IMG/VR virus record: IMGVR_UViG_3300028557_002647
Location: 1 to 40,292 of that record
Length of the DNA stretch: 40,292 nt
Reading direction: 5' to 3' (one strand)
From: a virus
Part shown: one piece after another, positions 22,183-30,674 of the stretch
Numbering within the stretch: the stretch's first letter is position 1
Layout: every line of letters starts with the position of its first letter
Notes under the pieces: model-generated
Database searches by the model: none
What the model was told of the DNA's origin: nothing
The model's input: the letters and a program-made list of their open reading frames with translations, nothing else
Made by a program: the position numbers and the translations under genes

Positions 22183-22953
22183 ATGCCTAGCCCTGGCGAC
22201 AACCTTTCAATAAACGCATTAGCGGCCGCGACAGGTGCTTCACCCAAGAGTCTAGGTACTGCAGCTGGAAGCACAGCAACACCTATTTCGGTAAGTGAAT
22301 TTTCTATTACAGGGGTTACAACCCCCACAGCAAGCGTAGCCACGGTTGCATATGGCTCAACTATAACTATAACATCTAACTTTACTGGTGTTGGTGCTCG
22401 ATTTTTGTCAAGAATAGGAAGCCGTAGTGCAAATTTCACCTGGTCAACACCTGCCAATCTAACACTAACAACTAATAACGGATATAGCAGAATTTATACA
22501 AATGCATATAATCCCGGCTCAACAAGTTGCAGCTCTTCCACAACAAGAACAGTAACAGTAACTTTTGCAGACGGGTTTAACCTAACTGCATCAAATTATA
22601 ATACTGCATTAACTACAACATCTTTTACAACCTACTCACCACCCAAACCTTCTTTAACTGGGGTTGGTTTAGCACGTCCACCACGACCTTGCAATACTGG
22701 TGGCGGTTGCGGTGCATTATGCTATGGAGCTTCATTAAGACTCAGTGGTAATGCAGGCAGCTATAACGGTGTGCTAGGTTCTTCTAATTCTTACTACATT
22801 GCAGGAGTTCTTCAATCCACAGTTGCTGGTAATACTTCGACATATGACTCTGCAGCAATATTTTGCGGTAATACTGCTTATAGCTGTTATGTTATAAACA
22901 ATTTCTCTTGTCAGAGTAATGCAGTTAACGTCACTACTCTAGGATATATTTAA
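22183..22953 (+). CDS. Putative adhesin/virion structural protein, Cys-rich end
   Basis: 256 residues starting 2 nt after the S74 gene stop. The N-terminus (MPSPGDNLSINALAAATG...ISVSEFSI) has the look of fibre attachment regions in marine phages. The middle is Ser/Thr-rich beta sequence with VTVTFADGFNL. The last 100 residues contain seven scattered Cys overall, including a CNTGGGCGALC cluster and a FCGNTAYSC pair, unusual for a tailed-phage structural protein and suggesting disulfides outside the cell. No catalytic motif. Adhesin role is inferred from neighbours. Confidence 0.6.
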   Translation: MPSPGDNLSINALAAATGASPKSLGTAAGSTATPISVSEFSITGVTTPTASVATVAYGSTITITSNFTGVGARFLSRIGSRSANFTWSTPANLTLTTNNGYSRIYTNAYNPGSTSCSSSTTRTVTVTFADGFNLTASNYNTALTTTSFTTYSPPKPSLTGVGLARPPRPCNTGGGCGALCYGASLRLSGNAGSYNGVLGSSNSYYIAGVLQSTVAGNTSTYDSAAIFCGNTAYSCYVINNFSCQSNAVNVTTLGYI

Positions 22954-22965
22954 TAGAATAATCCT

Positions 22966-23610
22966 TTGAGACAAATAAATCACTGTGTGAACCACAGTAA
23001 ACTAGACATACACTTGGTTGTTGCAAAATACAAGGAAAATATAGATTGGGCCATAAATGCAGGTGTACCGTATACAATCTACAACAAAGACCAAGAGTGT
23101 GCAGATTCACGCTTCATAAATCTGCCCAACATAGGCAGAGAGGCACATACATACTTGCATTACATTGTGACTAATTACCACAATTTGCCTGATTACGTAT
23201 TTTTTTCTGAAGGCAACTGTCTGTCCAACAGACCACTGGAAACCATGGAACCAATTGAAAATCTTTACAGTGAAATAAACAATTTTAGAGGTTTGCCACG
23301 AGTCAAGCCAATGGGTACCCAGGTTATCGAGCGAATTGAAAGTTATCAATTATGTTATGAATTGAATTCAAATGTAATACGAATATATGAAAAGCTATTT
23401 AAAATTCAAAAAACAGAATTTATCTTTTATATTGGTGGTCAATTGATTGTACCAAGATCAAGAATAACATTTCATTCACATAATTTCTATAAACACATAT
23501 ATGAAAATATATCCGATAAAAGGGGGGCTGGGTACTGTGCGTGGACCCTCGAACGACTCTGGCCCTATATTTACGATGGAAAAACCAAGAGTATTCTAGA
23601 TGAGTGTTAA
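22966..23610 (+). CDS. DUF3431-like protein
   Basis: 214 residues in frame from a TTG at 22966; the real start is uncertain because no ATG precedes the conserved part. The sequence HLVVAKYKENIDW, then TIYNK, LPNIGREAHTYLHYI and LPDYVFFSEG follows the DUF3431 pattern (V-V-A-(R/K)-Y-x-E-x-x-x-W … (L)-PN-x-GREA-x-(T)-YL … N-Y-x-x-LPDY). The family is found beside glycosyltransferases and is thought to be related to them, but its reaction is unknown. It overlaps the following glycosyltransferase by 11 nt. Confidence 0.7.
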   Translation: MRQINHCVNHSKLDIHLVVAKYKENIDWAINAGVPYTIYNKDQECADSRFINLPNIGREAHTYLHYIVTNYHNLPDYVFFSEGNCLSNRPLETMEPIENLYSEINNFRGLPRVKPMGTQVIERIESYQLCYELNSNVIRIYEKLFKIQKTEFIFYIGGQLIVPRSRITFHSHNFYKHIYENISDKRGAGYCAWTLERLWPYIYDGKTKSILDEC

Positions 23611-24544
23611 ATCAAAATCTATAAACCTAAAAGTACTGTATAGAACTGATACAACTATAGTAATTTTTATTAGTACGTGGATACACGATGCAAACCTTTT
23701 TGCTCAAGTTGAGACATTTTTTAAAGAAATTAAATCTAAATATAAAGACGTATATGTATTTTTAATTCCCTGGTGGTATAAAGATGGTGTCAATCACTAT
23801 AAGCTGTTGGAAAAATACACTACAAATGTTATAATACTAGCAAATTCAATTGATGAAGATCTTTTTTATAAGAGACATAAATTAAATTCAATATATTGCA
23901 ATCAAAATTGTTGGCTAGATGCATCCATCTTTAATATAATGCCGATAAAAAAGGAGTATGACCTGGTCATTAATGCCAATAATTCCGAATGGAAAAATCA
24001 TCACCTGTTAACAGAGATTAACAGAAAATACAAAACACTCTTCATAACGTACAATACATCAAATAATGATTTACAGCGATATAATCCTGCATGTATTTTA
24101 AATGAAATCCGTACACATAAGGTGGTTGAAGAGCTTAATAAGTGTAGGATTGGGTTGGCTCTCTCCACAAAAGAAGGATCCTGTTATGCATCTACTGAGT
24201 ATCTGTTATGTGGGTTACCGGTGATTAGTACAAAGAGTGTTGGGGGAAGACAGACGTGGTATGACAAGTACAATTCAATTGTAGTTAATCCTGATGAAAT
24301 AGAATTAGACAAAGCTATTGAGATTGCATTAAAAAATATTGATTCCTTCAACAGCGTGGACATAAGAAACAACTGCATAAAGAAACAAGAAATATTTAGA
24401 ACTATTTTTGCCAAGCAAATACAAAAAATTTTACCTGAGATAAATGTTCAATCAATTATTAATAAAGCATTTTCTCATAAAATGCTAAATTACGTTAAGG
24501 TTGATAATATTACATTAGATTATATAATAAAGCATGAAGTTTAA
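23600..24544 (+). CDS. Glycosyltransferase, GT4-like (group 1)
   Basis: 314 residues. The C-terminal half has the GT-B nucleotide-sugar site: ALSTKEGSCYASTEYLLCGLPVISTKSVGG at about 190-220, in which the E-G and E-x-LxCGLPV pattern is typical of group 1 transferases, followed by NSIVVNPDE. The N-terminal acceptor half is divergent and shorter than in cellular enzymes. It would transfer a sugar from a nucleotide donor to a growing glycan in the cytoplasm. It overlaps both neighbours by 11 nt. Confidence 0.8.
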   Translation: MSVKSKSINLKVLYRTDTTIVIFISTWIHDANLFAQVETFFKEIKSKYKDVYVFLIPWWYKDGVNHYKLLEKYTTNVIILANSIDEDLFYKRHKLNSIYCNQNCWLDASIFNIMPIKKEYDLVINANNSEWKNHHLLTEINRKYKTLFITYNTSNNDLQRYNPACILNEIRTHKVVEELNKCRIGLALSTKEGSCYASTEYLLCGLPVISTKSVGGRQTWYDKYNSIVVNPDEIELDKAIEIALKNIDSFNSVDIRNNCIKKQEIFRTIFAKQIQKILPEINVQSIINKAFSHKMLNYVKVDNITLDYIIKHEV

Positions 24545-25286
24545 TCGTCAACTAAATAAAGACGATCTGCTGTATTTGCAAGAGGCTGTTGCAAGTCATA
24601 AAACTAGCAGTATTCAAGCTAAATTATTATCACTAATTACAGAAGCATTTAAAATTAGAGAATTCAGTGATAAGTTTTGTCTCCATTTAAAATCTTTTAC
24701 CACAAAGGCAAGACTTTTGTGTAAAATTAATAATAGAGAGGCAGACAGCATTTTGTTGGGTGAAGCTGCCGGTACATATTGTGATAAATTAAAAAGGAAT
24801 GAAATTTTTACCGATAAAGAATTATTACTTGTTACTGTTATTCAACAGTATTTTAAGGATAAAAAAATACTAGAGATAGGATGTGGTGCCGGTCAAATTT
24901 CTATTTATTTGAAGAGCCAAAATATAGACATAGAAGCATGTGACTTCACCCCACACAGACAAAGTCTCACTCAACATATGTGCCAACTGTTTAATATTGA
25001 CCTGCCGTTTTATAATGAACCTTTCCAGAATCTAGATCTAAAAAAGTATGACATAATAATTGCGGCTAATATCAGAAGCCCTAGGAACAATTTTATATCT
25101 GACAAATCTTTATTTGATTCGTTCCTATCTATTGGCAATAAGTTTGTTGTTCTCGATTGGACGGACTACTCGACATCAGAATCTGACAAAGATACTCTTA
25201 GGGTCTTTTGTAACGAACAAATTGATAGGGTACTCCAGTACATAGAAATGAAGGGTGCACAAACAGAAGCATATGCAAGTCTCTGA
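24534..25286 (+). CDS. SAM-dependent methyltransferase
   Basis: 250 residues. KILEIGCGAGQISIYL (about 110-125) is motif I of class I methyltransferases, followed by an acidic residue after strand 2 (IEACDFTPH) and a strand 4 (YDIIIAANI). The N-terminal 100 residues are helical and specific to this protein. The substrate is unknown; sugar O-methylation fits the operon. Overlaps the upstream glycosyltransferase by 11 nt and the radical SAM gene by 14 nt. Confidence 0.75.
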   Translation: MKFNRQLNKDDLLYLQEAVASHKTSSIQAKLLSLITEAFKIREFSDKFCLHLKSFTTKARLLCKINNREADSILLGEAAGTYCDKLKRNEIFTDKELLLVTVIQQYFKDKKILEIGCGAGQISIYLKSQNIDIEACDFTPHRQSLTQHMCQLFNIDLPFYNEPFQNLDLKKYDIIIAANIRSPRNNFISDKSLFDSFLSIGNKFVVLDWTDYSTSESDKDTLRVFCNEQIDRVLQYIEMKGAQTEAYASL

Positions 25287-26673
25287 TTCAAGAATTGAAG
25301 ATCTATATTGTATTTTTAGTAAGATTAATACTGAGAAAAATACAGCTTTTACAAAGGAAGAATTTGTAATAAAATTGGAATATGAATTGCTAAATAATCC
25401 CGGGGTAAGAAATAATAAAACAATTTCTTCAGCTATCGATTATTTAGTTATTTCAGAAAAACTTCCATACGAAACCATAGCAGGCTTTATACACAATGAG
25501 TTAGTTGATGAATTTAAGTATAATAAACCTATTAAAGATTTCAAATTTAACAATAGCAAAAATTGCTGTATTGCTCCCTACTCAACCCTAAACTTTGATA
25601 CTACAGGTAAAATAAGGGTGTGTTGTTATAACAATTACTTCATATTGGGTGCATACCCGTCAGTATCAATAGCAGATGCTTGGAATAACCCTGAACGAGA
25701 TTTATTTATTAAAAAGCTTTCCAGATTAGACTTCCCCAAAGGTTGTGATAAATGTAGATTCCAAGTTGTTACAAATAATATCAATAATGCACTGTTCACT
25801 AAATTTGATGTTTATGAACCAGCTCTATCTGATATGCCCATCAATATGGAGTTTGAATTTGGTAACATTTGTAATTTTGAATGTATAATGTGTGGCGGCA
25901 AATGGTCTTCATCAATCAGAAAAAATAGGGAGAAGCTACCACCAATTATATCACCATATGATGATAACTTTGTGAATGAGCTCTTGCCGTTCATTAAGCA
26001 CCTAAGACTTGCCAACTTTTTAGGAGGGGAACCGCTTCTAACATCCCTATATTATAAGATATGGGATAAAATATTTGAGCATAATCCTAGCTGTGCAGTA
26101 TATGTAACAACTAACGGGTCCATATTGTCGTCTAAAGTTAGAGAATATCTTACTAAGAGGAATATGAGAGTGGTTGTTTCTCTTGATTCTCTTAAGAGAG
26201 ATACATATGAGCTCATACGCAAGAACGGAAATTTTGATTTGGTCATGAAGAATATTTTTGAGTTTTTAGCAATGAAGAGATTGTCAACAATTGCGTTTTG
26301 TCCACTCATACAAAATGTGTTGGAACTGCCAGCAATAGCAAAATTTTGTATAGATAATAGTATTGCGCTATATATAAACACCGTCACAAAGCCGCTTGGC
26401 GGTAGAATAAGAGGAATTCATGAAGGTGAAGTAAACAATACAAGTGTTTGGACGGGAGATGATAGTAAGATAGAACAAATTATTGATGCCAAGGGTCCTC
26501 TAATACCTGAATTTTGCCTGTCTTCTCTAAGCACTGAGCAGCTAGATGCAATTGCCGAAACACTTGCCAAGCACATAGATACGTTATCTGCAAATAAAAC
26601 CATACAGAATCAATATATTGATTTTGTAAAATCTCTTGACGGCTATAAGTATAACAAACCTGATAATATATGA
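25273..26673 (+). CDS. Radical SAM protein with N-terminal twitch/SPASM-like half
   Basis: 466 residues from the ATG at 25273 (MQVSDSRIEDLY); a GTG 18 nt upstream is also in frame. Cys200-x3-Cys204-x2-Cys207 (CNFECIMC) binds the radical SAM [4Fe-4S] cluster, and FLGGEPLL about 40 residues later is the GGE-type SAM motif. Ahead of it lie Cys98-Cys99, Cys117-Cys118 and Cys158-x2-Cys161 with an A-D-A-W-NN motif, the twitch/SPASM-like half that holds an auxiliary cluster. This order is known in phage and island-borne 'twitch domain-containing radical SAM' proteins, whose substrates are unknown. The operon suggests a sugar or glycan-linked substrate. Confidence 0.85.
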   Translation: MQVSDSRIEDLYCIFSKINTEKNTAFTKEEFVIKLEYELLNNPGVRNNKTISSAIDYLVISEKLPYETIAGFIHNELVDEFKYNKPIKDFKFNNSKNCCIAPYSTLNFDTTGKIRVCCYNNYFILGAYPSVSIADAWNNPERDLFIKKLSRLDFPKGCDKCRFQVVTNNINNALFTKFDVYEPALSDMPINMEFEFGNICNFECIMCGGKWSSSIRKNREKLPPIISPYDDNFVNELLPFIKHLRLANFLGGEPLLTSLYYKIWDKIFEHNPSCAVYVTTNGSILSSKVREYLTKRNMRVVVSLDSLKRDTYELIRKNGNFDLVMKNIFEFLAMKRLSTIAFCPLIQNVLELPAIAKFCIDNSIALYINTVTKPLGGRIRGIHEGEVNNTSVWTGDDSKIEQIIDAKGPLIPEFCLSSLSTEQLDAIAETLAKHIDTLSANKTIQNQYIDFVKSLDGYKYNKPDNI

Positions 26674-27584
26674 ATATTGTAACAGATAATATAATAAAAA
26701 TACGATTTACTACCCAGCCTCATGGTCTAATACAAGAAGACTACCTTCTGCAAGGGCGAAGCATATTAACAGATCGTGATCTTAGTAAGGAATCAATAGA
26801 TATTAAGCAAATTGATTATCAAGTTGATCAAAACGAAATAAAGTATTTTAAGAAAAATAAAAATTATGCTAGTTCTTCTTTAGCTAACGACCCTGAGATT
26901 ATTGCTTCGTCAGAGCATTTCTTTATAGCTCGTAGCTTAGGTGTCAAGGTACAGGACGTTTTTTATAGAAGAGAGGATATCCTGCTTGCAGCTTATAGAA
27001 AAAAATTATTGTTATTTCTAAGATGCAAGTACTGTAGAAGCTGCTATTCAGAAGAAATTCATTCCCGCATTACCTCTATTACAGATGGATCCATATTGCT
27101 TCAATATCTGCCGTTCAATACATTCTATCGAGAGAATAATACCTCACGTGCATACAACTACATTCATTCAATTAGGGTTAAGCTCTACAATATGCTGTAC
27201 CCGGGGTTACAGGAATTTATTGAGTTGTACGACAGGGAATACAATTGGATAACTGAATGCATTAAGACGTTCAATATAGAAGGGTTAAGATTTGCGGATT
27301 TCAATAGCGCAAATGAATCAGTAATGCAATCCATGAGAACTCACTGGAGGCAGCTTATCTTTCAGACCTACGAAAAGGCTTTAGAGTTGTTGAAAGAAGA
27401 ACAAGAAAGCGCTATTAAATTTGATGATAAAGAATCTTTGAGAGAAATAGACTTAATACAAAACGAACTAAAGAATACAGTATCAAATTTAAATCTTGAA
27501 AACTACAAAACTCCAAATGAACTATTAAAATTTTGGCCGGATATACTAGCTCCAGGGCCGTCATTACTATTTCCATATTCATGA
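26670..27584 (+). CDS. Unrecognised protein with C-terminal WPDIL motif, copy A
   Basis: 304 residues, ATG overlapping the radical SAM TGA. No known domain. The middle has CKYCRSCYSEE (three Cys), then long helices. The last 90 residues resemble those of the protein at 32596-33498: a helix with THW…YEKALELL, then EL-x-x-FWPDILAP-x-P and a short aromatic end. In both places the gene is followed at once by a glycosyltransferase that overlaps it. It may be a partner or regulator of the transferase, or an adaptor that brings it to a glycan carrier; these are guesses. Confidence 0.7.
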   Translation: MNIVTDNIIKIRFTTQPHGLIQEDYLLQGRSILTDRDLSKESIDIKQIDYQVDQNEIKYFKKNKNYASSSLANDPEIIASSEHFFIARSLGVKVQDVFYRREDILLAAYRKKLLLFLRCKYCRSCYSEEIHSRITSITDGSILLQYLPFNTFYRENNTSRAYNYIHSIRVKLYNMLYPGLQEFIELYDREYNWITECIKTFNIEGLRFADFNSANESVMQSMRTHWRQLIFQTYEKALELLKEEQESAIKFDDKESLREIDLIQNELKNTVSNLNLENYKTPNELLKFWPDILAPGPSLLFPYS

Positions 27585-28465
27585 GTATATTTGACAGTGG
27601 TGCGGAAAGCCTGGATAGCTTTATAAAGAACAAGAGTACCGTAATAATTACTAATACCACATATGATTTTATAGAAATGCTTTTAAACTGGTACGAGTCC
27701 TTAAAAAGGGTTAACTTACATGGGATAGCTTTTGTTATAGCGCTGGACAAAAAATCATACGATACGCTGCAGGCAAAAAACATTCCCTGCGCTCTTATAG
27801 ATGCAAGGATGGAAAATAATACTGCCGCACAATGGATAGAAAATGCGAAGAGATTTAACCCTCGAGGTGCTCTGCATTTATATAAAAACTATTCATTTAA
27901 CCTTATACATCTAGATACAGATATTGTATTTTTTAAAAATTTTATCCCGAAATTAGAGCAAGATGCTACTGGTTACGATATGGTTATGACGTCGGATAGA
28001 CGGTTTCATACTTTTACACACAAGCGTGTAAAAGATAGAATTATTACAGTAGACTACGGCAAAACAACTGTTTCTGATTGGGGGTTAGCAGAACAAGCAA
28101 AATTTGGGGAAAAAAACGGTGCTGTAATGTATCTACCGCAAAATACTAAAGAAAAAAATTTAGCGTATCTAGAGAAAATTACCAGCGAAGAGATATATAA
28201 AAAATTTCCAATTGGTGTGCAAGAAGGTAGCCTACAAACAATAGCTAACAGCAAAGCATTAATTAACGAAACAGGAGTTAATATTAAGGTACTATCAGTG
28301 TATGATTTTCCAAATGGTAGTCTATGGAAAGTACCGTATTTAAGGGAGCAAGTTAAAGATACTTGCTATCTTGTTCATTATAACTTTCACTCCCATGCAG
28401 CCCCAAAACTTAGATTAGCAGAAAAAATTGAAGCAATGAAATTATATGGTCATTGGTATTTGTAG
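27581..28465 (+). CDS. Glycosyltransferase with DxD motif (nucleotide-diphospho-sugar transferase-like)
   Basis: 294 residues from the ATG at 27581 (MSIFDSGAESL), which overlaps the upstream TGA as ATGA. LIHLDTDIVFF gives Asp112-x-Asp114, the metal- and nucleotide-sugar-binding DxD of a GT-A fold, and it follows a strand/helix pattern like nucleotide-diphospho-sugar transferases (GT77-like). Later, a QEGSLQ segment and LVHYNFHSH near the end fit the acceptor and metal-binding side. Donor and acceptor are unknown. Last gene of the late operon; about 98 nt without a gene follow. Confidence 0.72.
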   Translation: MSIFDSGAESLDSFIKNKSTVIITNTTYDFIEMLLNWYESLKRVNLHGIAFVIALDKKSYDTLQAKNIPCALIDARMENNTAAQWIENAKRFNPRGALHLYKNYSFNLIHLDTDIVFFKNFIPKLEQDATGYDMVMTSDRRFHTFTHKRVKDRIITVDYGKTTVSDWGLAEQAKFGEKNGAVMYLPQNTKEKNLAYLEKITSEEIYKKFPIGVQEGSLQTIANSKALINETGVNIKVLSVYDFPNGSLWKVPYLREQVKDTCYLVHYNFHSHAAPKLRLAEKIEAMKLYGHWYL

Positions 28466-28527
28466 ATTTCCCAGGTAATACTGTAGAATACATATATGGG
28501 ATATACTCAGACTTATCAAAAATAATG

Positions 28528-28555
28528 TTGAAAGTGCTAGAAATGAGGATAAATT
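28528..28555 (+). promoter_or_regulatory. Sigma70-like promoter before the PhyH-type gene
   Basis: TTGAAA (28528-28533), 16-nt spacer, TAAATT (28550-28555), 8 nt before the ATG at 28564. The -10 is weak. Confidence 0.4.
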
Positions 28556-28563
28556 AATAAGGT

Positions 28564-29430
28564 ATGAGTGATTTTTTGTCGAAAATGACTATTAATAGTC
28601 GCCCGGTTGAGGTTTTTGTATCTGCTGATAATATAGCTCCAGGTAAAGATGAAGTGTTGTTTAATATGGATACTACTCCAGTCAGTACTTCTTTGCCATG
28701 GGCAGAAATGGGGTATACCGTACAGGAATTCTTAACACCAGAAAAAAACGAAATAATAAGACAGGGAATCAAGGAAATTATTGTTGATATTTTAAATTCA
28801 ATTGGAGTAGAAACACATGGATTTAAACTTGAAAATTATCATAATTTTGTTGATGATGCAACACATATTAAATTTGCCGATGTAATAAGGTCTGGATCTA
28901 AGGGTACAGGTGGTATCTCTATGGATAAATTTCCTCTTAGTATTAATGAAATAGATGAAAGAATCAGCCAGATATGTGAAACCAAAGTCACAGCCAGGAA
29001 GACATTTGACCTAGGCGATGGAAAGAATTACACTGTACAACACTTTCATCTCAGAGTAGTACGCCCACAGCACTACAAAGACAATAACCCGCCCCACCGT
29101 GATGTGCATCTGGACAGAAACCGTGGCGCGGTGAATCTGTACTTCCCTCTTGCCGGTAGTACAAATGATTCCTCTCTTCCTATTATTCCAGGTAGTCATC
29201 TCTGGTCTGAATCAGAAATAGTACGCACGTATGGAGATACCTATGCAAATGGTGTTAAGTATACTAACCCGGCAACAATCGCTGCAGCGAAAGGTCTTAA
29301 CTTAATTACACCCAACCCTGGACCTGAACAAGTAATGGTATTTACCCCCTACACTATTCACGGTGGTGGTTTTAATTTTAATAAAAATACAACTCGAGTT
29401 TCTCTAGAAATGAGATTTTGGAAAAATTAA
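28564..29430 (+). CDS. 2OG-Fe(II) dioxygenase, phytanoyl-CoA hydroxylase (PhyH) type
   Basis: 288 residues. His178-x-Asp180 (PPHRDVH) is the iron-binding HxD; the distal His is in TPYTIHGGG and the 2-oxoglutarate-binding Arg in TTRVSLEMRFW. LYFPLAG and PIIPGSHLW between them are typical of PhyH-type enzymes. It would hydroxylate a small molecule or a sugar/lipid using O2 and 2-oxoglutarate. It is convergent with the Asp/Asn hydroxylase gene, overlapping by 4 nt. Phages with PhyH-like genes are known; the substrates are not. Confidence 0.82.
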   Translation: MSDFLSKMTINSRPVEVFVSADNIAPGKDEVLFNMDTTPVSTSLPWAEMGYTVQEFLTPEKNEIIRQGIKEIIVDILNSIGVETHGFKLENYHNFVDDATHIKFADVIRSGSKGTGGISMDKFPLSINEIDERISQICETKVTARKTFDLGDGKNYTVQHFHLRVVRPQHYKDNNPPHRDVHLDRNRGAVNLYFPLAGSTNDSSLPIIPGSHLWSESEIVRTYGDTYANGVKYTNPATIAAAKGLNLITPNPGPEQVMVFTPYTIHGGGFNFNKNTTRVSLEMRFWKN

Positions 29431-30125
29431 TCTGCATCAGCATTTTTAATAATTTGTCTAAAAAAGGGTGAGACAGAAATCATCCACACAACAATATTAT
29501 TAATAAAATTGAGCGGGAATGGTAAAGGTCTTTCGACATCCATTAAAAATATTATTCTATCTTCCGTCGTATTGTTGTATGCTGTGTGTAATTTTCTATC
29601 ATTAAAAAACAAGAACTCACCTTCCCTCCACTCTCTTCTCTCTCCACCAACTATAATCGCAGTATCGCCTTCAGGAATCTTAATTGCAAGGTGTGCCCTC
29701 ATAAAACCACCAAATGCCCCTTCATGCGGTTTGATAGAAGATTGTGGTGCGAGTTTAGAGATCGATATCAATCTAAGATTGTCAATTTGTTTGAGTGTTT
29801 TATATAATACTGGGCAATGATTTAATGGTTTTTCAAAGTATCTGTTGAATGCTCGAAGTGGAGCCGTTTTCCATACTCCCTTAGCACTAGGAATATTGTC
29901 GTTACCAGGTATTATATCCTCAAAATTTTTAAGATTGAAACCATTAACATAATCAATAACTTCTTTCTTAATGGCAGGAAAATTTTCTTTTAGAAGCTGT
30001 AACTTGCCAGGATCTACATTATCGTAAAAATTAACTGGTGGGTAAAATGTATCAATAATTTTCTCTGAAAACAAAATAGGTAAAGTAAATATTGGTCGTA
30101 TTAACACTCTTACTAAACTATTCAT
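29427..30125 (-). CDS. Aspartyl/asparaginyl beta-hydroxylase-like dioxygenase
   Basis: 232 residues. SSIKPHEGAFGGFMRAHLAI (His134 and the RxHL that binds 2-oxoglutarate), EWREGEFLFFND, KLHTAYNNT (His180) and DRIIFLMDVERP (Arg190) match the Asp/Asn beta-hydroxylase family, which uses only two His to bind iron. The first 25 residues are hydrophobic (VLIRPIFTLPILF) and may anchor the protein in the membrane. In LPS loci related enzymes hydroxylate lipid A acyl chains (LpxO), so lipid A is a possible substrate, by family analogy only. The gene faces the PhyH gene and shares its upstream region with the GNAT gene. Confidence 0.85.
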   Translation of the reverse strand: MNSLVRVLIRPIFTLPILFSEKIIDTFYPPVNFYDNVDPGKLQLLKENFPAIKKEVIDYVNGFNLKNFEDIIPGNDNIPSAKGVWKTAPLRAFNRYFEKPLNHCPVLYKTLKQIDNLRLISISKLAPQSSIKPHEGAFGGFMRAHLAIKIPEGDTAIIVGGERREWREGEFLFFNDRKLHTAYNNTTEDRIIFLMDVERPLPFPLNFINNIVVWMISVSPFFRQIIKNADAD

Positions 30126-30131
30126 AATATT

Positions 30132-30159
30132 ATTTTAGGGTATTGTTTTTTATTATCAA
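30132..30159 (-). promoter_or_regulatory. Sigma70-like promoter of the Asp/Asn hydroxylase gene
   Basis: TTGATA (30154-30159), 16-nt spacer, TAAAAT (30132-30137), then 6 nt to the ATG at 30125. It interlocks with the opposite promoter. Confidence 0.65.
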
Positions 30160-30170
30160 GACGCTATAAT
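30143..30170 (+). promoter_or_regulatory. Sigma70 promoter of the second glycan operon
   Basis: TTGTTT (30143-30148), 16-nt spacer, TATAAT (30165-30170), then 6 nt to the ATG at 30177. Its -35 lies within the spacer of the leftward promoter. Confidence 0.65.
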
Positions 30171-30176
30171 AAGTTA

Positions 30177-30674
30177 ATGGTTAAAGTAGGCTTAGTTAAG
30201 CTAGATGTATTTGATATAAAGGATCAAATGTTTAGTTACGATATACTTCAATATAGATGGCAGAATATAGGTACACAGCAAATTGCATACAAGACTCCAA
30301 CCACTATACCAACATTTGACGAACACACCAAGAACATACAATCAGGTAATTATAAACATTTATATAAACTTACAATTGGAGAGCTACCTGTAGGTACAAT
30401 GCATATTGACAAAAAAGATATGTTTGGAATCTTTTTTTTGCCATCTTTATTAAAGAAAGCTTTCCGTTATTATCGTAATAAAGGCATAACAGTAGATATA
30501 GACTATATATCTCTACAAGCATTCATAGCGCTTTACAGATTGCACCCAGAAATAACACTTTATTACGCATCTGTGAGCCCGAAAAATACCTTATCAATAA
30601 ATGCACTTATTAGACACGGCTTCGAGTTAAATGAACTTATATTCGCTATGAAAAGACCCTGGAAACATGAATAG
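30177..30674 (+). CDS. GNAT-like N-acetyltransferase
   Basis: 165 residues. The C-terminal half has the GNAT order: a strand, a helix with KKAFRYYRNKGITVDID, and the ending YYASVSPKNTLSINALIRHGFELN, where A-x-V-x-x-x-N-x-x-S-I-x-x-(L)-(I)-x-x-GF is the acetyl-CoA fold's motif B region. The N-terminal half is divergent. Because it opens the operon with aminotransferase-type genes, N-acylation of an amino sugar is a reasonable inference. It overlaps the next gene by 8 nt. Confidence 0.7.
   Translation: MVKVGLVKLDVFDIKDQMFSYDILQYRWQNIGTQQIAYKTPTTIPTFDEHTKNIQSGNYKHLYKLTIGELPVGTMHIDKKDMFGIFFLPSLLKKAFRYYRNKGITVDIDYISLQAFIALYRLHPEITLYYASVSPKNTLSINALIRHGFELNELIFAMKRPWKHE

Noticed and set aside
27415-27783. 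122-aa minus-strand frame across the WPDIL protein/glycosyltransferase junction
   Set aside because: Overlaps two well-supported rightward genes, no promoter or motif.
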